Below are positions 40,365 to 48,945 of a DNA stretch of 64,000 bases, piece by piece. The stretch lies in contig NZ_WSZK01000015.1 of NCBI RefSeq assembly GCF_009791395.1, forward strand, positions 248,001 through 312,000, in the 5' to 3' direction. Each line of letters starts with the position of its first letter. Within the stretch, counting starts at the first letter, position 1. Below the pieces are notes generated by a model. The model did no database searches, had not been told where the DNA came from, and saw only the letters and a list, made by a program, of their open reading frames with translations. The stretch comes from Halomarina oriensis (GTDB lineage: Archaea > Halobacteriota > Halobacteria > Halobacteriales > Haloarculaceae). The position numbers and the translations under genes were made by a program.

Positions 40365-42045
40365 ATCGAGGACTCGGTTCACACGTCGCCGCGTACTCGC
40401 CCGCGATGGCGGCGGCGAACGCCCAAAAGATGGCGTAGACCGTCGACCCGTGATAGAGACTCACCCAGAAGTTGAATGCGTGAAACGTGAGCAGTCCGGC
40501 GAGTACCATCATCCACATCTCTCGGTCGGTCCGTTGCTCCAGAGCGAGACGGAGTGTAGCGTAGTACGTGTACCCCACAGCAGACATGAAGAGAACGAAC
40601 CCAGGAAGGCCGAATTCGACCAAGACCGAGAGGTAGGTGTTGTGCGCAGTCAGTCCGAACTCCAAACCGAGTTCTCTGGTGAGCAACTGGAAATTACCAC
40701 CACCGAGTCCGAACAGTGGGTACTGCAGGGCGACCTCCAGTGCGGTGAAAGCCAACCACACCCTGATTCCGAGGTTCTCTACGACGAACGATAGAAGCAG
40801 TTCGGAGACCCCCGAACCGATCGGTGGCGTCGTCGTCTCCTGACCTCCGGTCGATTCGGTCGGTGACGGCGTCGTTCCCTGACCACCGGTCGGTTCGGTC
40901 GGTGACGGTGTTTCTCGGCCGTCCGTCGCCTCTCCGGGCGGTGTCTGCCCGACGGAGGACTCGTCCGGCGGCGTGTCCGCGGAACTGGTCTCTGCTTGGT
41001 CTTCCGAGAACCGTCTGAAGTTGAGCAGCAGGAGGCCGCCCAAAACCGAGACGCCGGTGGCCACGAGGGACCCGCTGGGGCCGAGGGGTGTAGCGCGTGC
41101 GAACAGTCCGTAGCCGCCAACGAGAACGAGCAACAGCAGGAACGCACCAAGGCCAGAAGCAGTGTCAGCGAGGAGGAGAACGAGTGTCGTCGGGAGGAGT
41201 ATCAGAAGCCACCAGCGGGCGGTCCCCGTGTACTTATCGGAGAGAACGACTGCCGTGACAGGGGCGAGCAGGAACAGTACCGCCAACAACGAGCGGGAGG
41301 TTCCGATGAATCCCCCCGGAAAGAGACCGGTGGCGTAACTGATTCCGAACATCGTCTTACTCGCGATGAGATCACCGGTCTTGTCCCCGAGGACCGTGAA
41401 CCCGAACGCCGCACCGCGCAGTCCCTCCGCGAGCGCGACGGCAGCGTGGACAGCCAACGGCGGTACGAACGCGAGGACGACATCTTTGAAGCCGTAGATG
41501 GTCGTGATTGCGAACACCGCGAGCAGCACCGCGAGCATCCGTACTCGACCGACCGTGAAGAAGACCGCCGCACTCTGAGAGGGACCGTTTCCGACGAGCG
41601 CCGATACTGCTGTCCACCCGATGAACCCTGCGAGGAGTAGTGGCAAGAACGTGAGCCGGGTCAGTCGCTGTACCTGCCCGAACGAGTACAGGACTGCGAG
41701 TAGTCCCAACGCGGCGACAAGTACCGGGTCGACGAGCAGTAGTTCGAGGTCGTTGCTTCTCGACCCTTCTACGATTGGAACTTCGGCGGAGAACGTCGAC
41801 AGCACGAACAGTCCCGCGAATATCCCTTCCGGAACGCTGTCCATCCAGACGACGAAGCCGAGATAGCAAACGCCGGTGAGACCGAGTGTCGCCAGAACTG
41901 GGACGGAGAGAATCACAGAGAGGACCGGCGAGAGCACACCGACGAGAAGAGAGACGACAAGGGAACAGACCAGCAGTGCTCGCGGGGAAGACGGAGAGAG
42001 GGAGTTACGGTTGGAAATCCGAGAGAGCCGACTGACGACGGACAT
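40327..42045 (-). CDS. O-antigen ligase / Wzy-like membrane polymerase
   Basis: 572 residues, about twelve membrane helices. The region after the Thr/Pro-rich loop (QYPLFGLGGGNFQLLTRELG, LTAHNTYLSVLVEFGLPGF) is the O-antigen ligase/polymerase signature with the conserved His in AHNTYL. The outward loop at about residues 352-410 is a low-complexity insert of repeated PSPTEPTGGQ-type units that may be O-glycosylated. Likely polymerises or transfers lipid-linked glycans on the outer face. MSVVSRLSRISNRN at 42045 is taken as the start. Confidence 0.85.
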   Translation of the reverse strand: MSVVSRLSRISNRNSLSPSSPRALLVCSLVVSLLVGVLSPVLSVILSVPVLATLGLTGVCYLGFVVWMDSVPEGIFAGLFVLSTFSAEVPIVEGSRSNDLELLLVDPVLVAALGLLAVLYSFGQVQRLTRLTFLPLLLAGFIGWTAVSALVGNGPSQSAAVFFTVGRVRMLAVLLAVFAITTIYGFKDVVLAFVPPLAVHAAVALAEGLRGAAFGFTVLGDKTGDLIASKTMFGISYATGLFPGGFIGTSRSLLAVLFLLAPVTAVVLSDKYTGTARWWLLILLPTTLVLLLADTASGLGAFLLLLVLVGGYGLFARATPLGPSGSLVATGVSVLGGLLLLNFRRFSEDQAETSSADTPPDESSVGQTPPGEATDGRETPSPTEPTGGQGTTPSPTESTGGQETTTPPIGSGVSELLLSFVVENLGIRVWLAFTALEVALQYPLFGLGGGNFQLLTRELGLEFGLTAHNTYLSVLVEFGLPGFVLFMSAVGYTYYATLRLALEQRTDREMWMMVLAGLLTFHAFNFWVSLYHGSTVYAIFWAFAAAIAGEYAATCEPSPRFRRIRERIGALR

Positions 42046-42117
42046 TTGAGTGAAACGAACGAGCACCGACGTAAAAACCCGTTGAGACGTTTCGACGGCG
42101 GTCGAGACCGTCGTCGT

Positions 42118-43593
42118 TCACCCGAGATACTCTCGGGCGAAATCGACGTCATCCGGTTCGACGCCCATCGTTACGAGGAGTCCGAGGTAGACCACCCCAC
42201 CGAGTGCGCCACCGCCGACGACGAGTGCGAGTCCGTCGAGGAACTGTCGACAGCCGATGACGACGCCACCGGCCACCGCGATCGCGACGAGCGGTTTCAC
42301 GAAGCGACGGGAGTACGGCACCATCCGTTCGTAGTGCCAGACCTCGACGAGTCGAACGACGTTGAGCGTGCCGAGAATCGCGGCCGTGGCCGCAGCCGCA
42401 CCGACCATACCGAACTCGACGATGAAGAAGTAGTTCAGAATGAGGTTGAGTACACCGAACGTCGTCTGATTGAGCGAGACGAGATACTGGTGGTCGGTCA
42501 TCAACAGAAGGTAGCCGCTCGGTCCGACAGCGGCGTTCAACAGCTGGCCGAGCAAGAAGAACGCGAGGACGAGTTCACCCGTCGAGAACCCCGAACCGAA
42601 CACCGCGAGCACCTCGCTACCGAGGACGATACCGAACACAGCGATGGGAAGCGACGCGGTCAGCCCCCACCGAGTGACCGTGGCATAAATCGACTCCAGT
42701 TCGGTTCGTTGGCCCGCTTCGTGGAGTCGGGACGCGACGCTCGGGAAGATACGGTTCAACGCGGACAGCGGAAGGACGACGACCGTCGCCAAGAGGACGG
42801 AGACGTTGTAGATACCGACGGCACTCGACGTGAGAAAGTAACCGACCATTAGTACGTCGGCACGGGTGTACAAGAACGACCCAGCGTCTTTGACCGTCAA
42901 CGGGAGCGAGAACCGCGTGTACTCGACGATATCGCCCCGGGGGACACGACCAAAGACATGGATGTCGGTCTTCTTGCCGAGGAAGGCGAGCCCGATGACC
43001 AGTACGAGGAGCGAGGAGATGGCGATGGCAGTGACAGCACCGACAAGTTGGTAGCCGAACTGGAACGCCACAGCGACGGCGAGCAGTCCGACGAGGGGCC
43101 GGGCGATCTGCTGGACGAGGACGTCGTACTCCGGAAGGTCGAGCGCGCGGAAGGCACTACTCAACACCTTGAGCAGCGCACGGGCGACGAGTAGACCCGC
43201 GAGAATTCGAATCGTCGGGACTAGCGCGGGGTCTTCGAGCGTGTACTGTGTGAGGAGTGGTGCGAAGACCCAGAGCAACGTCGCGGCCGTGAAACTCCCG
43301 AAAAGCGAGAGGGCGAGCGCGAAGACGAGGATGCCACGGCGTTCCACATCCGTTTCGAGGGCCGGAAGGTAGCGAAGAACGGCCTTGTCGGATCCGAGGG
43401 TGGTGACGGTGATAGCGGCACCGACGACGGTGTTCGCGAACGCGTAGATGCCGTACAGTTCGACGCCGAGTCCGCGAGTGAGAACGAAGTTGAAGAGGAA
43501 CCGAAGAACGTTGTAGAGCACTTTTCCCGCGGCGAAGAACCCTGCTCCACGGAAGATAGAGCCGAGAGACGAGACCTGCAGACTCCGGTCCAT
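42118..43593 (-). CDS. Wzx-like lipid-linked oligosaccharide flippase
   Basis: 491 residues, about fourteen helices, MATE/MOP fold. GAGFFAAGKVLYNVLRFLFNFV with GLGVELYGIYAFANTVVGA is the N-terminal polysaccharide-biosynthesis signature; FSLPLTVKDAGSFLYTRADVLMVGYFL and SVLLATVVVLPLSALNRIF lie in the middle. It would turn the lipid-linked glycan to the outer membrane face. The start at 43593 (MDRSLQVSS) is chosen because CTTTTTATG is 26 bases upstream; the ATG at 43617 lies inside that box. Confidence 0.9.
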   Translation of the reverse strand: MDRSLQVSSLGSIFRGAGFFAAGKVLYNVLRFLFNFVLTRGLGVELYGIYAFANTVVGAAITVTTLGSDKAVLRYLPALETDVERRGILVFALALSLFGSFTAATLLWVFAPLLTQYTLEDPALVPTIRILAGLLVARALLKVLSSAFRALDLPEYDVLVQQIARPLVGLLAVAVAFQFGYQLVGAVTAIAISSLLVLVIGLAFLGKKTDIHVFGRVPRGDIVEYTRFSLPLTVKDAGSFLYTRADVLMVGYFLTSSAVGIYNVSVLLATVVVLPLSALNRIFPSVASRLHEAGQRTELESIYATVTRWGLTASLPIAVFGIVLGSEVLAVFGSGFSTGELVLAFFLLGQLLNAAVGPSGYLLLMTDHQYLVSLNQTTFGVLNLILNYFFIVEFGMVGAAAATAAILGTLNVVRLVEVWHYERMVPYSRRFVKPLVAIAVAGGVVIGCRQFLDGLALVVGGGALGGVVYLGLLVTMGVEPDDVDFAREYLG

Positions 43594-43614
43594 ACACCGA
43601 GTCGCGTCGTCCTG

Positions 43615-43623
43615 CATAAAAAG
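43615..43623 (-). promoter_or_regulatory. TATA box for the flippase gene
   Basis: Minus-strand CTTTTTATG, centred 26 bases before the ATG at 43593. It contains the ATG of the longer alternative start, which is therefore probably not translated. Confidence 0.5.
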
Positions 43624-43677
43624 AGCCAGATTCGGGTTGGAGAGCGGCCAAGAAACGACAGTTCACGGGACGCCGGT

Positions 43678-44664
43678 TCAGGAGTTCAGGACGAGCGGTT
43701 CGTACCAGTCACGGTCGTTGCGGTACCACTCGGTGAACTTCCAGACACCCTCCCGGATGGTCGTCGTCGGTTCGTAGCCGATGAGATCATTCGCCTTCGA
43801 GATGTCCGCGTGCGTGTGGTCGGCGTCGGCGTCGTGGCGTTCCTCGTACTCCAGCGTCAGGTCGGGGGCCAACTGGTCCCGAATCTCCTCGGCCAGCGTT
43901 CTGATTTCGATGTTGTCGGTCGACCCGACGTTGACGGCTTCGCCGTCGGCGGCGTCTTCTGCCAGCAACGTGACGTTCGCTTCGACTACGTCTTCGACGT
44001 ACGTGAAGTCACGCGTCTGCGTGCCGTCGCCGTACACGACCGGCGATTCTGCGTCGAGACACCGCGAGACGAAGTTCGAGATCGCCATGTTCGGGCGCAT
44101 TCGTGGGCCGTACACCGTGAAGTAGCGCAGTGCGACCGCCGGCAGGTCGTAGACCTCGCTGTAGGAGCACGCGTACCGTTCGGCCGCCAGTTTCGACGCT
44201 CCGTATGGGCTCACGGGCGTCGTCGGATGGTCCTCGTCGTACGGGAGGTACCGTGGCTTGCCGTAGACCGACGACGAGGAGGCGAGGACGACCCGTTCGA
44301 TGCCCGTATCACGGGCCGCGTCGAGGACGTTCAGCGTTCCGTCGACGTTGACGTCGTCGTACTTCCGGGGGTCCTCGACGCTCGGACGCACGCCTGCCTG
44401 CGCGGCCTGATGATAGACGTAGTCGACCTCCTCGACCAGTTCGGCCACGACGTCGGCATCTCGAACGTCCCCCTCGACGAGTCGGTAGGAGCCGTCGCCT
44501 CCGGCAGCGCGTTCGCGGCACCTCTCGACAGTGTGCGCTTTGATTCGAGTGTCGTAGAACGGGTCGAAGTTATCCAGCACGACGACGTCGTGTCCATCGA
44601 TGACGAACCGCTCTGCGAGGTGGCCGCCGATGAACCCCGCACCGCCGGTGACGAGTATTCGCAT
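43678..44664 (-). CDS. NAD-dependent nucleotide-sugar epimerase/dehydratase (GalE-like)
   Basis: 328 residues, extended [23 protein letters not shown] binds [26 protein letters not shown] and [14 protein letters not shown] give the Ser-Tyr-Lys triad; [19 protein letters not shown] and [18 protein letters not shown] line the sugar site. Fits UDP-glucose 4-epimerase or UDP-glucuronate epimerase types; the exact reaction is uncertain. Supplies a sugar donor to the neighbouring glycosyltransferases. Confidence 0.92.
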   Translation of the reverse strand: MRILVTGGAGFIGGHLAERFVIDGHDVVVLDNFDPFYDTRIKAHTVERCRERAAGGDGSYRLVEGDVRDADVVAELVEEVDYVYHQAAQAGVRPSVEDPRKYDDVNVDGTLNVLDAARDTGIERVVLASSSSVYGKPRYLPYDEDHPTTPVSPYGASKLAAERYACSYSEVYDLPAVALRYFTVYGPRMRPNMAISNFVSRCLDAESPVVYGDGTQTRDFTYVEDVVEANVTLLAEDAADGEAVNVGSTDNIEIRTLAEEIRDQLAPDLTLEYEERHDADADHTHADISKANDLIGYEPTTTIREGVWKFTEWYRNDRDWYEPLVLNS

Positions 44665-44687
44665 TTCTGACCTTTTAAAAAGTCGAA

Positions 44688-44695
44688 GATAAAAG
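44688..44695 (-). promoter_or_regulatory. TATA-like box for the epimerase gene
   Basis: Minus-strand CTTTTATC, centred 28 bases before the ATG at 44664. A second AT-rich core, CTTTTTAAAAGG (44671-44683), lies between it and the start codon and is too close to serve as the TATA box. Confidence 0.45.
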
Positions 44696-44881
44696 GCTGC
44701 TGTATCTGCACCGTCCGACCGAACGGTCCGGGGTGCCGACCAGTGCCCTGTTCGTCTCGTCGGGTTCCGCGAGAAACGAGTACGGGTCCGCCGAGCGTCG
44801 TGCGAGCGACACTCACCGTGTCGTCGACCCTACCCCACCCCGATGCGACGCCTTCTTTACTCGACTCGAACGTGAGACGGT

Positions 44882-47233
44882 ATGGTTACAGCCGGCGACG
44901 TTCGCGCCCTCCTCGACGACCGGCCCGAGTTGCAGTCGGCGACCGAGGCCGTCCTGTCCGCCGACGAACCGTTCACGTTCGGCGACCTGCCGATAGACTC
45001 GGGGCAGTTCGGCGAACTCGTCGCCGGCGGTGTCGTAGAGAAGACCGAGGGCGGAAACTACCGGGTCGCCGACCGGAACGCCGTTCGAGACGGACTCGAC
45101 GCGGCACGCGACGGTGAGCCGGGCACCGAGACCGGCTCCGCATCGACGACCGGTCGCTCGATGCCGTCGCTCTCGACGCTCGGCTCGTTCGACCGGAGCG
45201 ACCGACTCGCCGCTGCCTGTCTGCTGGTGGCCCTCGCGTTCGTCGTCGCCTTCCGGCTCACCTCGTGGAGTGCCGTCTTCCGTCCGGATCACGTCGTCCT
45301 CTCCGGGAACGACCCGTACTACTACCGGTATCTGGTCGAGCAGCTGCTCACCGACCCCGAACTGAGCGTCTCGAACCTCCCGCTGAGCTCCGAGAACGGC
45401 GAACCGCTGACGATAGCGATACTCTGGCTGGTCGCCAGCCTCCTCGGCGGTGTCGGTGCTGTCGGCGGCGTCCTCGCGTGGTACCCGGTCGTCGCGGCCG
45501 TCGTCACCGCCGTACTCGTCTACAGTATCGCAGCCCTCGTCACCGACGACCGACGGGTTGCACTCGCCGCCGTCCTGATGCTCGCCGTGTTGCCGGGCCA
45601 CGCGATGCGGACGAGTCTGGGGTTCGCCGATCACCACGCGTTCGACTACGTCTGGCTGACGCTGACGCTCCTGGGCGTCGTGCTCGTGACCGTCGCCGCC
45701 CACCGTGCTGACGGCGACGTCCTGCCGCGACCGGACCTCGCGGCGGTCGGCATCGTGACCGTCGCCCTCGGTGTGGCCGGTCAGGTGCTCGCGTGGGAGG
45801 CCGGCCCGCTGCTCGTCGTCCCGCTCGGCCTCTTCCTGGTGGCCGACGGCCTCAGAGCGGTCGCCCGCGAGGAGTCGCCGCTCCCCACGAGCGGCCCGGT
45901 CGTCCTCGGTGTCGGTCTCGCGGCCGGCCTCACGTGGCTCGTTCACGGGACACTGGGCTGGCACACGACGCCGGTGGTCGTCGCGCCCGCACTGCTCGCT
46001 GTCGGTGGCCTGGGAGTTCTGGTCGCCGGAGCGGCCGCCCGTCGCGTCGGCCTGCCGGCGTGGGCGCTCGCGGTCGGTGAACTCGTCGGGAGCGTCGTGG
46101 CGGTCCTCGCGTTTCGAGTGCTCTTCCCGGAGTTCTGGACGGAGTTCACCACCGCGGCCACGGACCGACTGTTCGGTTACCGCGCCATCGCCGAGGTCCA
46201 GAGCCTGTTCAGCCAGTCGCTCGGGTGGCTGTTGCTGTTCGGTCTGCTCCTCCTCGTCGCCCTACCGTACCTCGTCTGGAGTCTCTCACGCGCCCGCGAG
46301 GACGCCCGGTGGCTGCCGCTGGGCGTCTACGGCGCGTACTTCCTGGTGCTCGCCGTCGTCCAGGTCCGGTTCGTCGGGGAGCTGTCACCGCTCGTCGCCG
46401 TCTTCGCGGGTCTCGCGTTCGTCCACGTCGCCGCGTGGGTGGACGTCGTCGCCCCGCCGGCACCGTTCGGGGACGGTACTGCCTCAACGCTCGCCCTCCC
46501 CGACCGCTCGACCGCACAGGCGCTCGTCCTCATCTTCGTGTTGCTCGCCGGCCTGAGCATCGTCCAGGTCCCGCTCAAGACCAGTTTACTCACGACCGAC
46601 AGCGACGACTACGAGACGGCGGTCGCTATCGACGCCTACAGCGAGTCACAGGGCCTCGAATACCCCGAGAACTACGTCCTGACCGAGTGGGGCGAGAACC
46701 GGATGTACAACTACTTCGTCAACGGCGAGGCGTTCTCCTACAGTTACGCCCAGAACAACTACGCCCCGTTCGTCGCCGGCACGAACGGGTCGGAGTGGTA
46801 CGACCGACTCGACCGACGGGGGTTCGTCGTGACGAGCGACGGGGTGGTGTCCGGCGTCGTGTCGAGTGACGCACTCGGAACGCGCCTCCACCTCGACAAC
46901 GGGAGCCGCGACGGTGACACGCCCGGTCTCGGCCACTACCGACTCGTCGCCACGAACGACGGTGGGAGCTACAAGGCGTTCCAGTTGGTCCCCGGTGCCG
47001 TCCTGCGCGGGACGGCCGACCACTCGTCGACGGTGACCGTCGAGACGCGGGTCGAGGTGGAGGACACGACGTTCGTCTACACGCGACAGGCAACGACGAA
47101 CGCGGACGGGCAGTACACCGTCCGGGTCGCCTACCCCGGAACGTACACGGTGAACGGGAGCGGCGGCGGGACGGCGGTGACGGTGAACGAGTCCGCGGTC
47201 GGGGACGGGTCGACGGTTCCGACGGGGACCTGA
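44882..47233 (+). CDS. STT3/AglB-like oligosaccharyltransferase paralogue with an N-terminal winged-helix-like domain
   Basis: 783 residues. Residues 1-75 (FTFGDLPIDSGQFGELVAGG, GGNYRVADRNAVRDGL) look like a small winged-helix domain, unusual for STT3. Residues 108-570 hold about eleven to thirteen helices with SGNDPYYYRYLVEQLL (first acidic loop, about 143) and GHAMRTSLGFADHHAFDY (second acidic motif, about 239). The extracellular part has VLTEWGENRMYNYFVNG near residue 598, where catalytic family members have WWDYG. The C-terminus ends in a beta domain resembling carboxypeptidase-regulatory repeats. Likely transfers or handles glycans on the outer surface; loss of the sequon-binding motif makes protein N-glycosylation uncertain. 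Confidence 0.82.
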   Translation: MVTAGDVRALLDDRPELQSATEAVLSADEPFTFGDLPIDSGQFGELVAGGVVEKTEGGNYRVADRNAVRDGLDAARDGEPGTETGSASTTGRSMPSLSTLGSFDRSDRLAAACLLVALAFVVAFRLTSWSAVFRPDHVVLSGNDPYYYRYLVEQLLTDPELSVSNLPLSSENGEPLTIAILWLVASLLGGVGAVGGVLAWYPVVAAVVTAVLVYSIAALVTDDRRVALAAVLMLAVLPGHAMRTSLGFADHHAFDYVWLTLTLLGVVLVTVAAHRADGDVLPRPDLAAVGIVTVALGVAGQVLAWEAGPLLVVPLGLFLVADGLRAVAREESPLPTSGPVVLGVGLAAGLTWLVHGTLGWHTTPVVVAPALLAVGGLGVLVAGAAARRVGLPAWALAVGELVGSVVAVLAFRVLFPEFWTEFTTAATDRLFGYRAIAEVQSLFSQSLGWLLLFGLLLLVALPYLVWSLSRAREDARWLPLGVYGAYFLVLAVVQVRFVGELSPLVAVFAGLAFVHVAAWVDVVAPPAPFGDGTASTLALPDRSTAQALVLIFVLLAGLSIVQVPLKTSLLTTDSDDYETAVAIDAYSESQGLEYPENYVLTEWGENRMYNYFVNGEAFSYSYAQNNYAPFVAGTNGSEWYDRLDRRGFVVTSDGVVSGVVSSDALGTRLHLDNGSRDGDTPGLGHYRLVATNDGGSYKAFQLVPGAVLRGTADHSSTVTVETRVEVEDTTFVYTRQATTNADGQYTVRVAYPGTYTVNGSGGGTAVTVNESAVGDGSTVPTGT

Positions 47234-47271
47234 GGGCGAGCGCATCGTGGCGACGAGCGGGTGCCGAACGC

Positions 47272-48081
47272 TCAGAGGACGAGCGCGCCACCGAGCATCG
47301 CCACCGCACCCAGTCCGAGACAGACCAGCCAGAACGGGACGCGTTCGACGACCCGGAGGAGCGCGTCGATGGTCGCGTAGCCGACGAGGAAGGCGGTGAG
47401 CAGTGCGATAGCGGCGGCCGTCGGCGTCACCTCGCCGAGGCCCGTATCGACGTACGCGATGGCCGCGCCGCCGAGCGCCGCGGGGATGGAGAGGAGAAAC
47501 GAGAAGCGGAACGCCGAGGAGCCGTCGTAGCCACGCAGGAGCAACGTCCCGGTGGTCATCCCCGACCGGGAGACGCCGGGGAGGATGGCGACGCCCTGAG
47601 CGGCCCCGACGAGGACGGCGTCGAGGAGGTCCGGGTCACGCTCGGTGCTCGCGCGTCCCGCCGTGAACTTCTGGAAGAGGCCGGTCACCACGAGGAGGAC
47701 ACCGACGAGGACGACGACGGTCCCGCCGGTCAGTTCGTTCACCACCTCGTCGAGCGTCGCGTAGGCCGCGATACCGACGAGTCCGGAGACGAGCGTGCCG
47801 ACAGCGAGGAACGTCACCGGGGCCTGTTCGCCCACGAACGCGCGTTTCGGTCGCCAGTCGGGGAGGCGACCGAGCAGTTCGGCGACCTCCTCGCGGTAGT
47901 AGACGCTGGCCGAACCCGCCGTCCCGAGGTGGAGAAAGAGGCTGAAGGCGACGGCCGCCTCCGCCGGCCGGCCGAGCGCCGTGAGGACGACGGTGAGGTT
48001 CCCCTCACTGGAGATGGGGAGCCACTCGAAGATACCCTGGAGGACGCCGGCGAGCAGCGCGACGAGGAGCGACCGGTCCAT
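47272..48081 (-). CDS. uppP: Undecaprenyl-diphosphate phosphatase (UppP/BacA) family
   Basis: 269 residues, eight helices. LLAGVLQGIFEWLPISSEGN is the first signature (E-x-x-P-x-S), and GAAQGVAILPGVSRSGMTTGTLL the second (PGxSRSG). Removes a phosphate from the polyprenyl pyrophosphate carrier left after glycan transfer; in archaea the carrier would be dolichol-type. Position after the STT3-like gene fits carrier recycling. The two are convergent, not in one operon. Confidence 0.92.
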   Translation of the reverse strand: MDRSLLVALLAGVLQGIFEWLPISSEGNLTVVLTALGRPAEAAVAFSLFLHLGTAGSASVYYREEVAELLGRLPDWRPKRAFVGEQAPVTFLAVGTLVSGLVGIAAYATLDEVVNELTGGTVVVLVGVLLVVTGLFQKFTAGRASTERDPDLLDAVLVGAAQGVAILPGVSRSGMTTGTLLLRGYDGSSAFRFSFLLSIPAALGGAAIAYVDTGLGEVTPTAAAIALLTAFLVGYATIDALLRVVERVPFWLVCLGLGAVAMLGGALVL

Positions 48082-48183
48082 ACCACATCGGTCGAAGCCG
48101 CGAGTAAAGGGGTTGCTGTTCGGGGATTCGGGCGGTGAGCGCACGACGAAACACTGAGACACCTCCACGACGACCGAACGACC

Positions 48184-48474
48184 GTGACCGACGACCCCAC
48201 CCGACGGCTGGCCGACCACCTCGTCGCCACCGGCGAACGACCTATCGACAGTCGAACGAACGCGTGGCTGGGCGAGGCGGAGGCGCTCGCGCTCGACATG
48301 GCCGAGTCCGACCTCGACCCAGCCGTCGAGCGCGAACGTGCCGGCCACGTCGTCGAACTGCTCTCGAACGTCGACGGGACGGGCGACGAGCAGGCGGACG
48401 AACACGTCACGGCCGCACGCACGCTCGCCGAGCGGTTGGCCGGCGACTCCAGTCGGTCCGCACCGCACGACTGA
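48184..48474 (+). CDS. Small helical protein of unknown function
   Basis: 96 residues from a GTG start: TDDPTRRLADHLVATGERPIDSRTNAWLGEAEALALDM, then ERAGHVVELLSNVDGTGDEQADEHV. All-helical, acidic and soluble, no motif. Similar unnamed proteins occur in haloarchaea as I recall. It diverges from uppP over 102 bases. Confidence 0.65.
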   Translation: MTDDPTRRLADHLVATGERPIDSRTNAWLGEAEALALDMAESDLDPAVERERAGHVVELLSNVDGTGDEQADEHVTAARTLAERLAGDSSRSAPHD

Positions 48475-48632
48475 GCGACGGACCGACCCGGAACGTCGGC
48501 TTCGAGGTGAACGCGGTCACCGGAGTCGGTCGGCCGAACCCACAGTCGTCGAAGTGGGCGGACCCGTGTCGGCTTCACCTGCCGGTTACCGAGGCCGTCG
48601 CCTTCTTGCGGGTCCGACTCGTCTCTACGCAC

Positions 48633-48797
48633 ATGTCGAAGGTGACCCGCCTACTGACGGTACTGCTCGGACTGTTCGTCGTCGCGTCGGTCGTCCACTA
48701 CGCGCTGTTCGGTGCGCTGCCGTTCGGGAAGCCCCAACTGCTGGCGGACGCCCAGAGCGAGTACGACGGGGACGCGACGGTCGAAGTCGTCGAGTGA
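48633..48797 (+). CDS. Small single-span membrane protein
   Basis: 54 residues: MSKVTRLLTVLLGLFVVASVVHYALFGALPFG, one membrane span near residues 7-30, then an acidic outside or inside tail QLLADAQSEYDGDATVEVVE. The sequence is coding-like in codon use and ends at a TGA. No family recognised. Confidence 0.65.
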   Translation: MSKVTRLLTVLLGLFVVASVVHYALFGALPFGKPQLLADAQSEYDGDATVEVVE

Positions 48798-48945
48798 GCG
48801 ACTGAACACCCCTCTCTTCGACGGTTCCGCACGCTCTGAGTGTTCGCCATCGCGGTCGTTTTCGTATCGTGGCTGACGGTGTATCGGCCGGACGCGACGG
48901 CGACCGCTCGTCTGCGAGAGCACGGTCGACTCGGCCGAGATCCGG

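Noticed and set aside
33197-45000. Integrated mobile element bringing the glycan locus
   Set aside because: Lower GC and mixed strands suggest transfer, but no integrase, transposase, terminal repeats or tRNA attachment site is visible.
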